Shown: positions 34,928-44,248, counted from the first letter of the stretch. The stretch: 44,736 nucleotides of DNA from Comamonadaceae bacterium (GCA_947475685.1 CANJNC010000023.1:1-44736); one strand, 5' to 3'. Notes: generated from the letters alone by a model not told the origin. Program-made: numbers and translations.

Positions 34928-35197
34928 TTAGTACTGATTCACATCATCTTGTGTTGAAATGCTTTGATCCGACTTCTTTTTGAAAATCTTACGACTTGCA
35001 AGAATTACGATTACAGAAATAATTGCAAAAATCATCACATCACGATTGAAACTCAAACCATCAAACAAGTATTGAATAAGTGCAACTGCAAAAGATGCAA
35101 TGCCCATTCCTAAAAAGATGTATGTAAGCGTAAACATCTCAATAATGATAAAAGCGATGCCAACACTTATTGAGATTTGATAGGTCTCCATGCTCAT
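34928..35197 (-). CDS. NfeD-like short membrane protein
   Basis: 89 residues with about three hydrophobic segments (ISVGIAFIIIEMFTLTYIFLG, FAVALIQYLF, FAIISVIVILAS), matching the membrane part of NfeD proteins but lacking the C-terminal OB domain. It overlaps the SPFH gene by four bases, the standard NfeD-stomatin pairing. It probably works with the SPFH protein in membrane domain organisation. Confidence 0.8.
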   Translation of the reverse strand: MSMETYQISISVGIAFIIIEMFTLTYIFLGMGIASFAVALIQYLFDGLSFNRDVMIFAIISVIVILASRKIFKKKSDQSISTQDDVNQY

Positions 35198-36060
35198 ATT
35201 TTTTCTATGATTTTCCCAATAGTGCCGCTTAGTGAAGACAACACGTCACTAGGCAACATAATCAACTTCGTATTATTTCCCTGTGCAAGTTCTTTGACCG
35301 CTGCTGCTTGAATCTTCTTGATTTCAAACTCAACTGCACTTGCCCCGCCATCAGATATTGCCCTAGATACTGCGGTTACTGCATATGCTTCTGCGTCTGC
35401 TAAAACCATTGTTGCTTCTGCCTTCTTCTGTGCCGTATAGAGTTCTGCATCTGCTCTTAGTTGCGCTGCTTGCTTTTTACCTTCTGCCTCAGTAACAGTT
35501 CCTCTTCTAACTCGTTCTGCATTAAGTTGAATTTGCATTGCTTGTTTAGTTGCTTCATCAACTTCAACCTCTGTAACTTCAACCCTAGTTAATTTGATGC
35601 CCCACTCAGTTGCGATATGTTGTAACTCAGTTTCAATTTCATCTGCGATGTGTTTGCGATTAGATTGAACACCATCTAAGTCAGTTTTACCGATCACACT
35701 TCTAACTGTTCCGTTGATGATTGTTTTAATGCCTAGTTCAAGATTTTGTATGCGATACATTGTTTTTGATGGATCAATGATGCGATAGAGAATTGCAAGT
35801 TGAACTGATATTGAAACATTGTCGTGCGTGATTGCATTGATTGGATCAGGCGGCAACTGAATCTCTTGTGCAGATACTTTGAATCTGACTACTTCTAAGA
35901 ACGGAATCGTTAGTTGAAATCCAGCATTTAAAGTTCTGTTGTATTTGCCAAGACTTTCAATGACCCAGTTTTGAGATTGTGGGACTATGTTTATAGATAA
36001 CCATAAGGCAACAATTACTAAAAGTAATATAAAAAGAAATACAAATGAAGAAAATTCCAT
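35194..36060 (-). CDS. SPFH/band 7 (stomatin, QmcA-like) membrane protein
   Basis: 288 residues: an N-terminal membrane helix (FVFLFILLLVIVALWLSI), then the SPFH domain (VPQSQNWVIESLGKYNRTL, GFQLTIPF, ITHDNVSISVQLAI). An alanine/glutamate-rich coiled coil follows at about 175-225 (RADAELYTAQKKAEATMVLA). The gene starts 16 bases after the recombinase remnant ends and has its own AAGGG site. It forms an operon with the NfeD-like gene. Confidence 0.92.
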   Translation of the reverse strand: MEFSSFVFLFILLLVIVALWLSINIVPQSQNWVIESLGKYNRTLNAGFQLTIPFLEVVRFKVSAQEIQLPPDPINAITHDNVSISVQLAILYRIIDPSKTMYRIQNLELGIKTIINGTVRSVIGKTDLDGVQSNRKHIADEIETELQHIATEWGIKLTRVEVTEVEVDEATKQAMQIQLNAERVRRGTVTEAEGKKQAAQLRADAELYTAQKKAEATMVLADAEAYAVTAVSRAISDGGASAVEFEIKKIQAAAVKELAQGNNTKLIMLPSDVLSSLSGTIGKIIEKI

Positions 36061-36076
36061 ACCAACCCTTGGTTCA

Positions 36077-36602
36077 TTAAATCACTGAATAAACACCGGC
36101 ACCAACACCGCATTCTTTTGCGATTTGTTGAATGCCCATGCCCTTTTGACGCAGTAGTTGAATTGCAGACTTCAACCCATCATTCATCTTGCTTGGTCTT
36201 CCCATCTTCAATCCCTTTGCCTTTGCAAGATTTTAACCGGCAATGACTCGTTCACGAATTAGATTGCGTTCAAACTCTGCCAATGCACCGAAGATGCTAA
36301 ACATCATGCAACCATTTGAAGTGCTTGTGTCCAGAGCGACCTTGCTGAAGAATCATCAAGTCAATTTGCATAGATTGCAGCTCATTAACCAGTTCTACAA
36401 GATTTTGGAGAATTCTGCCCAATCGGTCAATAGACCAAACCAAAATCGTGTCAAATCGCCACTGAGTTGCTGCTTTTATCATTTCATTGCGTGCAGGACT
36501 ATCGGCATGACCTTTTGCCCCTGAGATGCCAGCATCTAAGAATTCTGTGACGATTGTGTAACCGTATCTTTCTGCGACTGCACGAAGTTCAATGACGGAA
36601 GT
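36077..36602 (-). pseudogene. Broken serine recombinase (resolvase/invertase)
   Basis: Minus-strand codons from about 36602 read ELRAVAERYGYTIVTEFLDA, GISGAKG, WSIDRLGRILQNLVEL and DLMILQQG in one frame. Near 36344 the frame shifts, and the next frame continues VALDTSTSNGCMMFSIFGAL and AEFERNLIRERVIAG to a TAA. After that stop the same frame resumes with NLAKAKGLKMGRPSK and an HTH tail ending at 36077. The N-terminal R-V-S-T catalytic segment is missing. So one truncation, one frameshift and one nonsense codon have inactivated it. Confidence 0.88.
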
Positions 36603-36613
36603 GCTATGGATCA

Positions 36614-37076
36614 TACGTTGCTGTGGTGGCCGAGGTTTCAAAAAAAGGATGGGAAACCTCTGGTTCACAAATTAACCTGCGCTGTTGATGCGGGTATAAC
36701 TATCAAACCCAATCAGATAGAGGCACAAATTGAGGGAGGCTTGCTTGATGGCTTCACAAGTGCCATATTCCAAAAGATCACCTACAAAAATGGGGCTGTA
36801 CAGCAAGATAACTTTGACACTTACAAATTACTGCGCTTTGAGAATATTCCTTTGGTATATGTTCACATCCTGAAAACTGATCACCCGCCCTCGGGCATTG
36901 GTGAAACTTCTATATCTCTTGCAACCCCAGCCATTGCTAATGCTTTTGCTCGGGCCACGGGTAAAAGATTACGCGAATTACCTTTCTTGGATGTCTGGGG
37001 AAGTTACTTTCAACTGACTAAAAATGAGGTCATTATTTTCACCAATCCCTTGCACTCAATTAATTCACGCTCATGA
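36614..37076 (+). pseudogene. C-terminal remnant of an IorB-like molybdenum dehydrogenase subunit
   Basis: The plus strand from 36614 reads YVAVVAEVS, then a run of seven A (36640-36646) shifts the frame by one base. From there DGKPLVHKLTCAVDAGITIK, QIEGGLLDGFTSAI, NFDTYKLLRFENIPLVYVHI, GIGETSISLATPAIANAFA and TGKRLRELPF follow. These match the last 115 or so residues of the intact IorB-like protein at 37728-39914 in order. All upstream domains are gone, and the remnant meets the recombinase remnant head to head near 36600-36614. Confidence 0.88.
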
Positions 37077-37257
37077 GTAATAAACTTTTTAAATCGAACC
37101 GTTTAATATTTCGTGCAATTGGGCTAGAGTTTCATAACTTAACTGGACGAGCGTTGGTGCATAAAGCCAACTCATAAAGCAGGGAAAACCCCTGCAAACG
37201 CCCGCAAACCTCTAGGGCATGATCCTTACCAGTCTTAATTGCCCATAGGAGATTTGA

Positions 37258-37731
37258 ATGACCCAACTGACCGTCAACAACCAGAAGGTGTCCATCGACG
37301 CCCCTGCGGATACCCCCCTACTGTGGGCCATCCGCGAAAAACTCAACCTTACCGGCACCAAATTTGGCTGCGGCATTGCCCAGTGTGGGGCCTGTACCGT
37401 GCATCTAGATGGCTCGCCCGTGCGGTCTTGCTCGGTTCCCGTATCCGCTGTGAGCGGTCGAAAAATCACCACCATTGAGGGGCTCATGAAAACACGCACC
37501 GGCAAAGCGCTGGAAGCTGCGTGGAACCAAGTGCAAACGCCCCAGTGCGGTTACTGCCAATCGGGCCAGTTGATGGCGGCAGCCGATTTGCTCAATAAAG
37601 CCAAAAAAACCCTCAGCCGTGAAGACATTTTGTCCGCCATGAGCGGCCACATTTGCCGCTGCGGCACATACAACCAAATTGCCCAAGCCGTTGCGCTGGC
37701 TCAGAAAAACCTGAAGGGAGGTCAAGCATGA
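37258..37731 (+). CDS. IorA-like 2Fe-2S subunit of a periplasmic-type dehydrogenase
   Basis: 157 residues. Plant-type cluster cysteines are Cys38, Cys43, Cys46 and Cys58; the second cluster uses Cys97, Cys100, Cys133 and Cys135. A GGAG site lies seven bases before the ATG. The subunit belongs to the isoquinoline 1-oxidoreductase/aldehyde dehydrogenase two-subunit class that lacks an FAD subunit. It has no signal and is presumably exported together with the Tat-bearing large subunit. The stop overlaps the next start (ATGA). Confidence 0.93.
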   Translation: MTQLTVNNQKVSIDAPADTPLLWAIREKLNLTGTKFGCGIAQCGACTVHLDGSPVRSCSVPVSAVSGRKITTIEGLMKTRTGKALEAAWNQVQTPQCGYCQSGQLMAAADLLNKAKKTLSREDILSAMSGHICRCGTYNQIAQAVALAQKNLKGGQA

Positions 37732-39914
37732 ACCCCACAACCACTGTTTCGCGCCGCGCCTTCATGGTCGGCTCCGGTGCTGGCACGTTGGGCATCAGTT
37801 TTGGGGTGGCCACAGGGTGGGCTTCTTTAGAAGCAGCGCAGGCTCAAGGCTTAAGTGCAGGTGCCGCCGGCCATGCCTTCAGCCCCAATGGCTGGGTGCA
37901 TTTTGGAACCGATGGCTCGGTGACCTTGCTATCTCCCGCGGCCGAAATGGGCCAAGGCACCATGACGGCCATGCCCATGCTGCTGGCTGAAGAGTTAGAC
38001 CTGGACTGGAAACAGGTCAAAGTGGTGCAGGCGCCGGCCAATGCAAAAATTTTTGGTAACCCGCGTTTTGGTGGCGGTATGGTCACCGGGGCCTCGCGAA
38101 CCGTGCAAGGCTATTACGACCCCATCCGCTTAGCAGGCCTGCAGGCCCGTATGGTGCTGGTGCAAGCTGCTGCAGACATGCTCAAAGTACCCGCGGCAGA
38201 GCTGCGCACCGAAAAAAGTACGGTCATCCACAGCGCCAGCGGCCGCAAGCTGAGCTATTCGCAAATTGCCAAAGTGGCTCAAGCGCCAGCCGAGCTGCCC
38301 AAGGTGGACAAAGCCATGCTCAAGCCCATGAGCCAGTTCAAAATCATTGGTACCGATATCGCGCGAGTGGACGTGGCCTCTAAGTCCAACGGCACCGCCA
38401 AGTACGGCATTGACCAGCGCATGCCCGGCATGTTGTGGGCCTCAGTGCTGCGCGCGCCCGTGCACCGCGAAAAATTGGAAGGTGTGGACGACGCAGCCGC
38501 ACGGGCCTTGCCCGGCGTGAAAAACGTGGTACGCCTGCCCTATGGGGTGGCGGTGGTGGCAGATTCTTTCCATACCGCCCGCCAAGGCCGCGATTTGCTT
38601 AAAGCCCAATGGAGCACCACTGCTAAGGCTCGCAGCCACAACTCTGCTGCCGTGTTGGCCGAGTACGTGGCCCGCTCGCAAAACTTAAGCGATGCCGGCG
38701 TGGAATTTGCCAAACATGGCGACACGCCCGCTCAACTGGCTGGAGCCGCCAAAACCTTCAGCGCCACCTACACCAGCGAAATGGTGAGCCACATTTGTTT
38801 GGAACCCATGAACTGCACCGCGAAGGTGGAGGGGGACCAAATAGAGGTGTGGGCGCCTTCTCAGTCGCCGTCTTTCATTATGGGCGCCTTAACGGGTGCG
38901 GCCGGCTTTAAGCCAGAAAACATCAAAATCAACATCACCTTGCTGGGTGGCGGTTTTGGTCGCCGGGTAGAACCCGACTACGCGCTGGACGCGGCACTCG
39001 TGGCCAAGGCGATGCCCGGCACTCCGATTCAGGTCATCTGGACCCGCGAAGACGACATCACTCACGACAAATACCGCCCCCTGACCAGCCAACACTTGGT
39101 GGCGGGCGTGGATGCGCAAGGCAAGCTGGTGGGCTTACTGCACCGCGTGGTGTCCGAAGGTGTTTACGCTCGGGTGGCCCCTCCGGCCTTCAAAGCCTCT
39201 GGCGGCAAGGACCAGCCCGTGATGGAAGGGGCCGAAATCACCTATGGCGTGCCAGGCCATTTGGTACAGTTCATGATTGAAGAGCGTGGTGTGGACGCGG
39301 GCTTTTGGCGCGCTGTGGGCCCAGGCTACACCAAGTTCGCTATTGAAACCCTGATTGACGAAGTGGCGCGTGGCGTGGGCCGCGACCCCTTGGGCTACCG
39401 CTTGGAGCTGTTGGACAAAAACCCCCGCGGCACCGCGGTGTTGAAGCAAGTGGCCCAAATGGCTGGTTGGGGCCGCACCCTACCGGCAGGGCGCGCCTTA
39501 GGTTTGGCTTTTTCAGATGCTTGGAATTCCATGATCGGCATGGTGGCCGAGGTGTCTATTAAAGACGGTAAGCCCGTGGTTCATCAGGTGTGGGCCGCCG
39601 TGGACCCTGGCCACGCCGTTCAGCCCAAAAACATTGAAGTGCAGGTAGAAGGCTCCGTGATTTATGGCTTGTCTGCCGCGCTGCACGAAAAAATTACCCT
39701 TAAAAACGGGGAGCCGCAAGAAACCAACCTCAACAGCTACCGGGTATTGCGCGCCAACGAAACACCGTTGGTCAACGTGAAGGTGATGCCTACGGACAAC
39801 CATCCCGGCGGTATGGGCGAAGTGGGCTTGCCGCCCATTGCACCTGCTGTGGCCAATGCGGTGGCGGCACTGACCGGCAAGCGTTTACGTAGCCTGCCTT
39901 TTACGTCGGTTTAA
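37728..39914 (+). CDS. IorB-like molybdopterin-binding subunit with Tat signal
   Basis: 728 residues from ATG 37728, behind GGGAGG; an upstream in-frame start at 37653 would run through the IorA gene. A twin-arginine signal (SRRAFMVGSGAGTLGISFG) ends near AQAQG. Molybdopterin motifs are EMGQGTMTAMPMLLAEEL, GGGFGRRVEPDY and GGMGEVGLPPIAP (likely base Glu). These enzymes oxidise aldehydes or N-heterocycles in the periplasm and usually pass electrons to cytochrome c. The substrate is unknown. Codon use is GC-richer than the neighbouring 30-36 kb. A broken paralog lies just upstream. Confidence 0.93.
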   Translation: MNPTTTVSRRAFMVGSGAGTLGISFGVATGWASLEAAQAQGLSAGAAGHAFSPNGWVHFGTDGSVTLLSPAAEMGQGTMTAMPMLLAEELDLDWKQVKVVQAPANAKIFGNPRFGGGMVTGASRTVQGYYDPIRLAGLQARMVLVQAAADMLKVPAAELRTEKSTVIHSASGRKLSYSQIAKVAQAPAELPKVDKAMLKPMSQFKIIGTDIARVDVASKSNGTAKYGIDQRMPGMLWASVLRAPVHREKLEGVDDAAARALPGVKNVVRLPYGVAVVADSFHTARQGRDLLKAQWSTTAKARSHNSAAVLAEYVARSQNLSDAGVEFAKHGDTPAQLAGAAKTFSATYTSEMVSHICLEPMNCTAKVEGDQIEVWAPSQSPSFIMGALTGAAGFKPENIKINITLLGGGFGRRVEPDYALDAALVAKAMPGTPIQVIWTREDDITHDKYRPLTSQHLVAGVDAQGKLVGLLHRVVSEGVYARVAPPAFKASGGKDQPVMEGAEITYGVPGHLVQFMIEERGVDAGFWRAVGPGYTKFAIETLIDEVARGVGRDPLGYRLELLDKNPRGTAVLKQVAQMAGWGRTLPAGRALGLAFSDAWNSMIGMVAEVSIKDGKPVVHQVWAAVDPGHAVQPKNIEVQVEGSVIYGLSAALHEKITLKNGEPQETNLNSYRVLRANETPLVNVKVMPTDNHPGGMGEVGLPPIAPAVANAVAALTGKRLRSLPFTSV

Positions 39915-39924
39915 GTTATAGACC

Positions 39925-39953
39925 TAGGCTTTAGCCTTATGGGCTAAAGCCTA
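39925..39953 (+). terminator. Hairpin after the IorAB operon
   Basis: TAGGCTTTAGCC at 39925-39936 and GGCTAAAGCCTA at 39942-39953 form a perfect 12-bp stem with a five-base loop, 11 bases after the stop. There is no strong T-run, so termination efficiency is uncertain. Confidence 0.65.
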
Positions 39954-40175
39954 ATTGTCTTACCACTTGTCTTTGCCGCCCATGGCAAATGCCAAGAGGT
40001 TTTTAATCTGTACTTAAAGCTTCACGCTGGTCTGGGGTATGTCAGCTTCTGCACCATATTCCTTGATGGCCGTATCCCGAACGTTAGAAAATCAATTGGC
40101 GCTAAAATTAAAGCCAACCGACAGCATTGCCCCCGAAGTAACCATCATCGACAAAGCGGTCGATGAAACCGCAAA

Positions 40176-40478
40176 GTGAAAATCAACACGGCTGGTGATT
40201 TGCTCGGTCATGCATGGGTCTTAAAAGCTGCTCAGAGGCTCTTGGATGAGGCGTCTAATGGTGAGCCTTGGGCAGTCAAGGAATCAGCTGATAGACTCCA
40301 TGCAAAGTCCCAAGAAGAATCAGTTATTGAAACTCATGTTGACTGCATTCCTCAGCATCTTCGGATCAGCTTTGTAACTCCATATGAAAAATTAAGAACT
40401 GAAAAAATCATCAACTTAGCAATTGAGATAATTAACAATAAATGTGAACTACATCGCTATCTCAATACGTTTAGGTAA
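40176..40478 (+). CDS. Small hypothetical protein, possibly phage-derived
   Basis: 100 residues from a GTG. The N-terminal half (HAWVLKAAQRLLDEASNGEP, WAVKESADRLHAKSQEES) faintly recalls DUF5681-type proteins found beside phage terminases. A 46-codon frame from ATG 40039 (ending TIIDKAVDETAK) overlaps the GTG by four bases, as in a coupled pair or one gene split by a frameshift. It ends two bases before the DUF1501 gene on the other strand. Function unknown. Confidence 0.4.
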   Translation: MKINTAGDLLGHAWVLKAAQRLLDEASNGEPWAVKESADRLHAKSQEESVIETHVDCIPQHLRISFVTPYEKLRTEKIINLAIEIINNKCELHRYLNTFR

Positions 40479-40479
40479 T

Positions 40480-41835
40480 TTAAACAAATAGTCCTAAATC
40501 TAAATTATTAAAGTTTTTTAAATTTGGCAATGCGTTATTGATAGTTCCGCTGGAAATATCTAACCATTTCAATAATGTTGAAGCCACCTGATCAGTGGCA
40601 GTGGTGGGCGCGAAGCGACCATTACCGTTAGGGTCGGCATCGTTAACTCCGTTTAGGACTAGACTTGGAAAATCACCATAGACTTTTCCACCACTTACAG
40701 CATCCCCAAAAAGCCACCAGTGATTCCCCCATGCATGATCCGATCCATTTCCTGCGGCAGGTTTTAGGGTTCTTGAAAATTCGCTCATTATTAAAGTTGT
40801 CACATTTTGACTAATTCCAGCAGAAATTAATGCATTATCGAATGATGCTAAAGCATTATTAACTGCAATCAATTGTGAATCTTGGGATAAATTAGAACTT
40901 AATCCTCTTTGACCTGAGTGAGTATCAAATTCTCCAAATTCGACATAGAAAACTTGACGTTGATTGGAACTGCTTTTTAGTATAGGTAGTATTCTTGATA
41001 GATATTTTAGTGAAGTTGACAATTCATCACCAGAAAAATTTACAGTCGATTCCGTCCCTAATGCGTATGCCTTTGCGAGCAAACTAGATTGCTCAATGCT
41101 TGCCTGCATATCAACTGCATATTGCTGAGAATAAATATTTTGATTTGAAATCCGAGATATTGATTTTAAAATTTGTGTGTATTGATTTGAATCATTTGTT
41201 AAATCTGCATCTTGACCCCATTTCCCATTCCCGTTTTTTTCCGCAAAAGCTGGCGAGTATGTATTTCCAGTTACCAAGGTTTTCCTATGGCTTAAGGAAA
41301 CACCTGTAATTGGACCTTTAAAGGGTAATAAGTCAATGGCACGTCCAGCCCAACCACTTTGATCTACTCCACATTGCCAGCCCAATTGAATATCCGTTTG
41401 ATCTGTATGCGAGTACAGAAAAGACGGAACTTCAACATTGCCATTGCGAACATCTTTGGCATTAACTGGTTTTATTAAAGGGCCAACATTAGAAATAAAA
41501 GCTAATCTATTTCTATTATAAATATTGGCCAGATCGGATAGTGCGGGATGAATACCAAAGGAATGCCCAATCGAAGTACCTTTTAAACTTACGAGTTCAT
41601 TTTTTGATACAGCTAAATTACCTCTTACATTTTCATAATCCAGGTAAGCTGAATCGGTTGGAACCAAAACATTATTTCCGTCATTGCCTCCGTTTAAAAA
41701 GACAATCACCAATGCTTTATAGTCTGCAAAGCTTGATGAAATCGTATCTGTACCCAAAGTCAGGCCAGAAAGTCCCGCACCCACTAATCCAAGAGGAAGA
41801 GGAATCGTTTTACTAAGAAAGTTTCTCCTATTCAT
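40480..41835 (-). CDS. DUF1501 family exported protein
   Basis: 451 residues. The N-terminus MNRRNFLSKTIPLPLGLVGA is Tat-like. The family core is LVIVFLNGGNDGNNVLVP, GIHPALSDLANIY, FYVEFGEFDTHSGQ and MSEFSRTLKPAAGNGSDHAWG, with metal-site-like His and Asp residues resembling the alkaline-phosphatase/sulfatase superfamily. It is nearly always encoded with a DUF1800 protein, as here (four-base overlap). It probably acts in the periplasm or envelope; the reaction is unknown. Confidence 0.92.
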   Translation of the reverse strand: MNRRNFLSKTIPLPLGLVGAGLSGLTLGTDTISSSFADYKALVIVFLNGGNDGNNVLVPTDSAYLDYENVRGNLAVSKNELVSLKGTSIGHSFGIHPALSDLANIYNRNRLAFISNVGPLIKPVNAKDVRNGNVEVPSFLYSHTDQTDIQLGWQCGVDQSGWAGRAIDLLPFKGPITGVSLSHRKTLVTGNTYSPAFAEKNGNGKWGQDADLTNDSNQYTQILKSISRISNQNIYSQQYAVDMQASIEQSSLLAKAYALGTESTVNFSGDELSTSLKYLSRILPILKSSSNQRQVFYVEFGEFDTHSGQRGLSSNLSQDSQLIAVNNALASFDNALISAGISQNVTTLIMSEFSRTLKPAAGNGSDHAWGNHWWLFGDAVSGGKVYGDFPSLVLNGVNDADPNGNGRFAPTTATDQVASTLLKWLDISSGTINNALPNLKNFNNLDLGLFV

Positions 41836-43787
41836 TTGATTGCTCCAAATTCAGAACTTGAAAGCAAAGAAAACATTAAAAAACCTGCTCGATTTTGAAT
41901 ATTTTGATTTGACTTTAAATTTGCTAATTTAAGTCCTACGGCTCTAAGCTCACTTGACATAGCTCCCTTGAAGAATTTTGTATCCATATAGTTAACTGCA
42001 ACTTCAGCAGATGCATTCAGGGCAGAATAATATGAGTCTACATTGCAGCCTGCATCTCGTAATTCCTTCTCGTTATAAAAAGGATTTGAACCAAATCTTC
42101 TGTTGTATTCTGGAGCCAACATCATTGTTTGCTCCGGAGACAACAAACTCGATTTAGCTGCACGGTGATCAGGCGAATAAAAGCTAAATACGTTTGATGC
42201 AGCCAAAGGAGGTTGTCCATTCCACATTATTTGTATACCGGTATATTTAGGAATATAAGTATCTGAAACTGGTAAATTCTTACAATCAAGTGCTCTATAA
42301 AAAGCCGTTGTAAAGAGAAAGGGTTCTCTTATTTTTCCACCAATAGCATTTGTCACTAAGTAGTCATCGCCTTGCCTAGCTTCTGCATCTAACAATATAG
42401 CTTTTATAACAGCTTTCATGTCACCCCTGACTCCATCCCCGTTGTTTATAAAAATATTAGCTACTCTAGAAATATAAGCACTTGATGGATTACTCATTAC
42501 AAGATGCTGTATGAGTCGTTTAGAAACAAAAGGTGGCAAATTCGCGTGATTGAATATAATATTAAGAGAATCCTCTAAATCTTTTTCTGTCGTTTGATTG
42601 GCGGGTAGAGTTGTGCCAAGAAATGTTTTTGACCCTGTATCGTGGCTATAAGACTTGACCTTCATAGGCAAATTAAAGCAGAGTAAATTTTGATCTGTAT
42701 TGCTATCGCTACATTGACTGTACTCCCAACCAGTAAGTGCTCGAGCTAAATTGGACACGTCATTAGGTCCATATGTATCAATATTTTTACCTAAATTATT
42801 TATCTTTGGAGTGCCGTCATTGTTTAACTGAACAACTCCGATTGAGAATAATTGCATGAGTTCACGGGCATAGTTCTCGCTAGGTGCGCAATTCTCGCAA
42901 GCACCTTTTCTAATATTCTTACCATTATCCAAATACCAACCCATTGTTGGGTGAATGGTTACTTCTCTTAGTAAGTCTTTATAGTTTCCAAATGCTTGCG
43001 CTTGAAGCATTTTGTAAAATTGAAGTAATCCATAAGGTCTTGATGCTCCACCAGCTTGTGAGACAACAATGTATTGGGATAAGGCCCATGCTACTCTCTG
43101 CCTTAATTGGTCAGGAGCAGTCACAGTGACTCTGGTGACCTCGGTCGGGTGATATTGATAATAATTTTTATTACCTTGCTGAAGATTTCTAAGGATTTCG
43201 GGATCTACAAATGTAGGTGCTATACCAAGTTGAGAATCAATCCAATTTGAAAATCCATTTGCCCTGATGTCAGCAAGCAATAACGTGTTAGCACCAAAAC
43301 TGACCTGATCTGCTTGTCTATAAACTGCAAACTCACTTATTTTTGATTTCCAACTTGAAATGGTATCAGCGAAATCTCTCAAGTTACCTACTTGTACTAT
43401 TTTGCCTTGTGTGAGATTTGGGCCTAATATCCAAATATCGCCTTCTTGGTCAACAGCCAAATAGTTACTCGTTGTTGAATAATATCTATAGGTGTAAGGC
43501 TGAAGTGTCTTATTTGTTTCTCTTGGTGGAAATATCGATGAATACGTGCTCTCAGCCCAATTAAATATGTCATCATTAGAAATTGTAGATGCAAGATCAA
43601 TTTGAAGGCGTTTTGGTAAATTTATCACTAAGCTAGTTAGATTTGCGCTGGTAATGTCAGCCATTAATCCAACTTTTGCGTTGTTTAAAACATCTGCATC
43701 TTCTGAGCTATTTTTGGATCCACAACCATTCAGAAAAACTGCAAAAAGTATCAATACAATTATTTTTGTGAACTTATTACAAATCAT
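41832..43787 (-). CDS. DUF1800 family lipoprotein
   Basis: 651 residues with a lipoprotein signal: FTKIIVLILFAVFLNGC, lipid Cys at about 22. The DUF1800 core includes LRQRVAWALSQYIVVSQAGG, AFGNYKDLLREVTIHPTMGW, ENYARELMQLFSIGVVQLN, and near the end FSFYSPDHRAAKSSLLSPEQ. The first 150 residues form an extra domain with a WAESTYSSIFPP segment. It is the partner of the DUF1501 protein. Function unknown. Strongly AT-rich compared with the catabolic region. Confidence 0.92.
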   Translation of the reverse strand: MICNKFTKIIVLILFAVFLNGCGSKNSSEDADVLNNAKVGLMADITSANLTSLVINLPKRLQIDLASTISNDDIFNWAESTYSSIFPPRETNKTLQPYTYRYYSTTSNYLAVDQEGDIWILGPNLTQGKIVQVGNLRDFADTISSWKSKISEFAVYRQADQVSFGANTLLLADIRANGFSNWIDSQLGIAPTFVDPEILRNLQQGNKNYYQYHPTEVTRVTVTAPDQLRQRVAWALSQYIVVSQAGGASRPYGLLQFYKMLQAQAFGNYKDLLREVTIHPTMGWYLDNGKNIRKGACENCAPSENYARELMQLFSIGVVQLNNDGTPKINNLGKNIDTYGPNDVSNLARALTGWEYSQCSDSNTDQNLLCFNLPMKVKSYSHDTGSKTFLGTTLPANQTTEKDLEDSLNIIFNHANLPPFVSKRLIQHLVMSNPSSAYISRVANIFINNGDGVRGDMKAVIKAILLDAEARQGDDYLVTNAIGGKIREPFLFTTAFYRALDCKNLPVSDTYIPKYTGIQIMWNGQPPLAASNVFSFYSPDHRAAKSSLLSPEQTMMLAPEYNRRFGSNPFYNEKELRDAGCNVDSYYSALNASAEVAVNYMDTKFFKGAMSSELRAVGLKLANLKSNQNIQNRAGFLMFSLLSSSEFGAIK

Positions 43788-44077
43788 ATTTTAAATTTAT
43801 CAGTAAATACTTGCATATCGATTGACTTTACCAAAAAATACCTAAAATTAGATCATCCATATATTTTGATTGCAATTAAATGGATCAAAAAAATCAGCAG
43901 TGTCGATTTAAAAATCTTAGAAATTCATTTGGTTAGTTTGGGCAGGCTCATTTTTCTTGAATCTATCCCCGTTTGAACCAATAGGGAAGTGATTATTTTT
44001 TTACTACGGGCGACGAGTGGAGGTCACACCATTCATAGGCAAAGACCCCATCATTAGGTCACTCAAAATTTTTGCTA
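43788..44077. other. AT-rich interval upstream of the DUF1800 gene
   Basis: I see no gene in these bases. The part next to 43788 should carry the promoter of the DUF1800-DUF1501 operon on the minus strand. Confidence 0.4.
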
Positions 44078-44248
44078 GTACCTATCGTTCGAATGTGGCG
44101 CTTCTCAAAGTCAAACGGCATCACAGAAGGCTTTCACACTAAAATGGAGATGATGTCTAAACGAGCGTATGGATTTAGAAATTTCGAGAATTACAGACTG
44201 CGCGTCTTGGCACACTGTGGTTGGAATGGAGTATTCAACCGTGTTTGA
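44078..44248 (+). pseudogene. C-terminal remnant of an ISL3-family transposase
   Basis: The frame ending at the TGA 44246-44248 reads VPIVRMWRFSKSNGITEGFH, TKMEMMSKRAYGFRNFENYR, LRVLAHCGW. This is the hallmark C-terminus of ISL3-type DDE transposases (ITEGxHxKxxxxxRRAYGFRNxxNYRLRV). The frame is closed by a stop at 44036, so the N-terminal 85 percent is missing. GAGCC-rich sequence that could be the right end of the element follows. Confidence 0.85.

Noticed and set aside
34748-34957. 69-codon plus-strand frame across the C-rich repeat and recombinase tail
   Set aside because: It is the antisense of the recombinase fragment plus repeat DNA; no protein character.
37653-37727. Longer N-terminus for the IorB-like subunit
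   Set aside because: It would overlap IorA by 79 bases and bury the Tat signal; ATG 37728 follows GGGAGG.
39961-40086. Short minus-strand protein-like tails (ending GGKDKW and TSVKL)
   Set aside because: Each is under 30 codons, bounded by stops, and not tied to a recognised family; possible decayed gene but unsupported.
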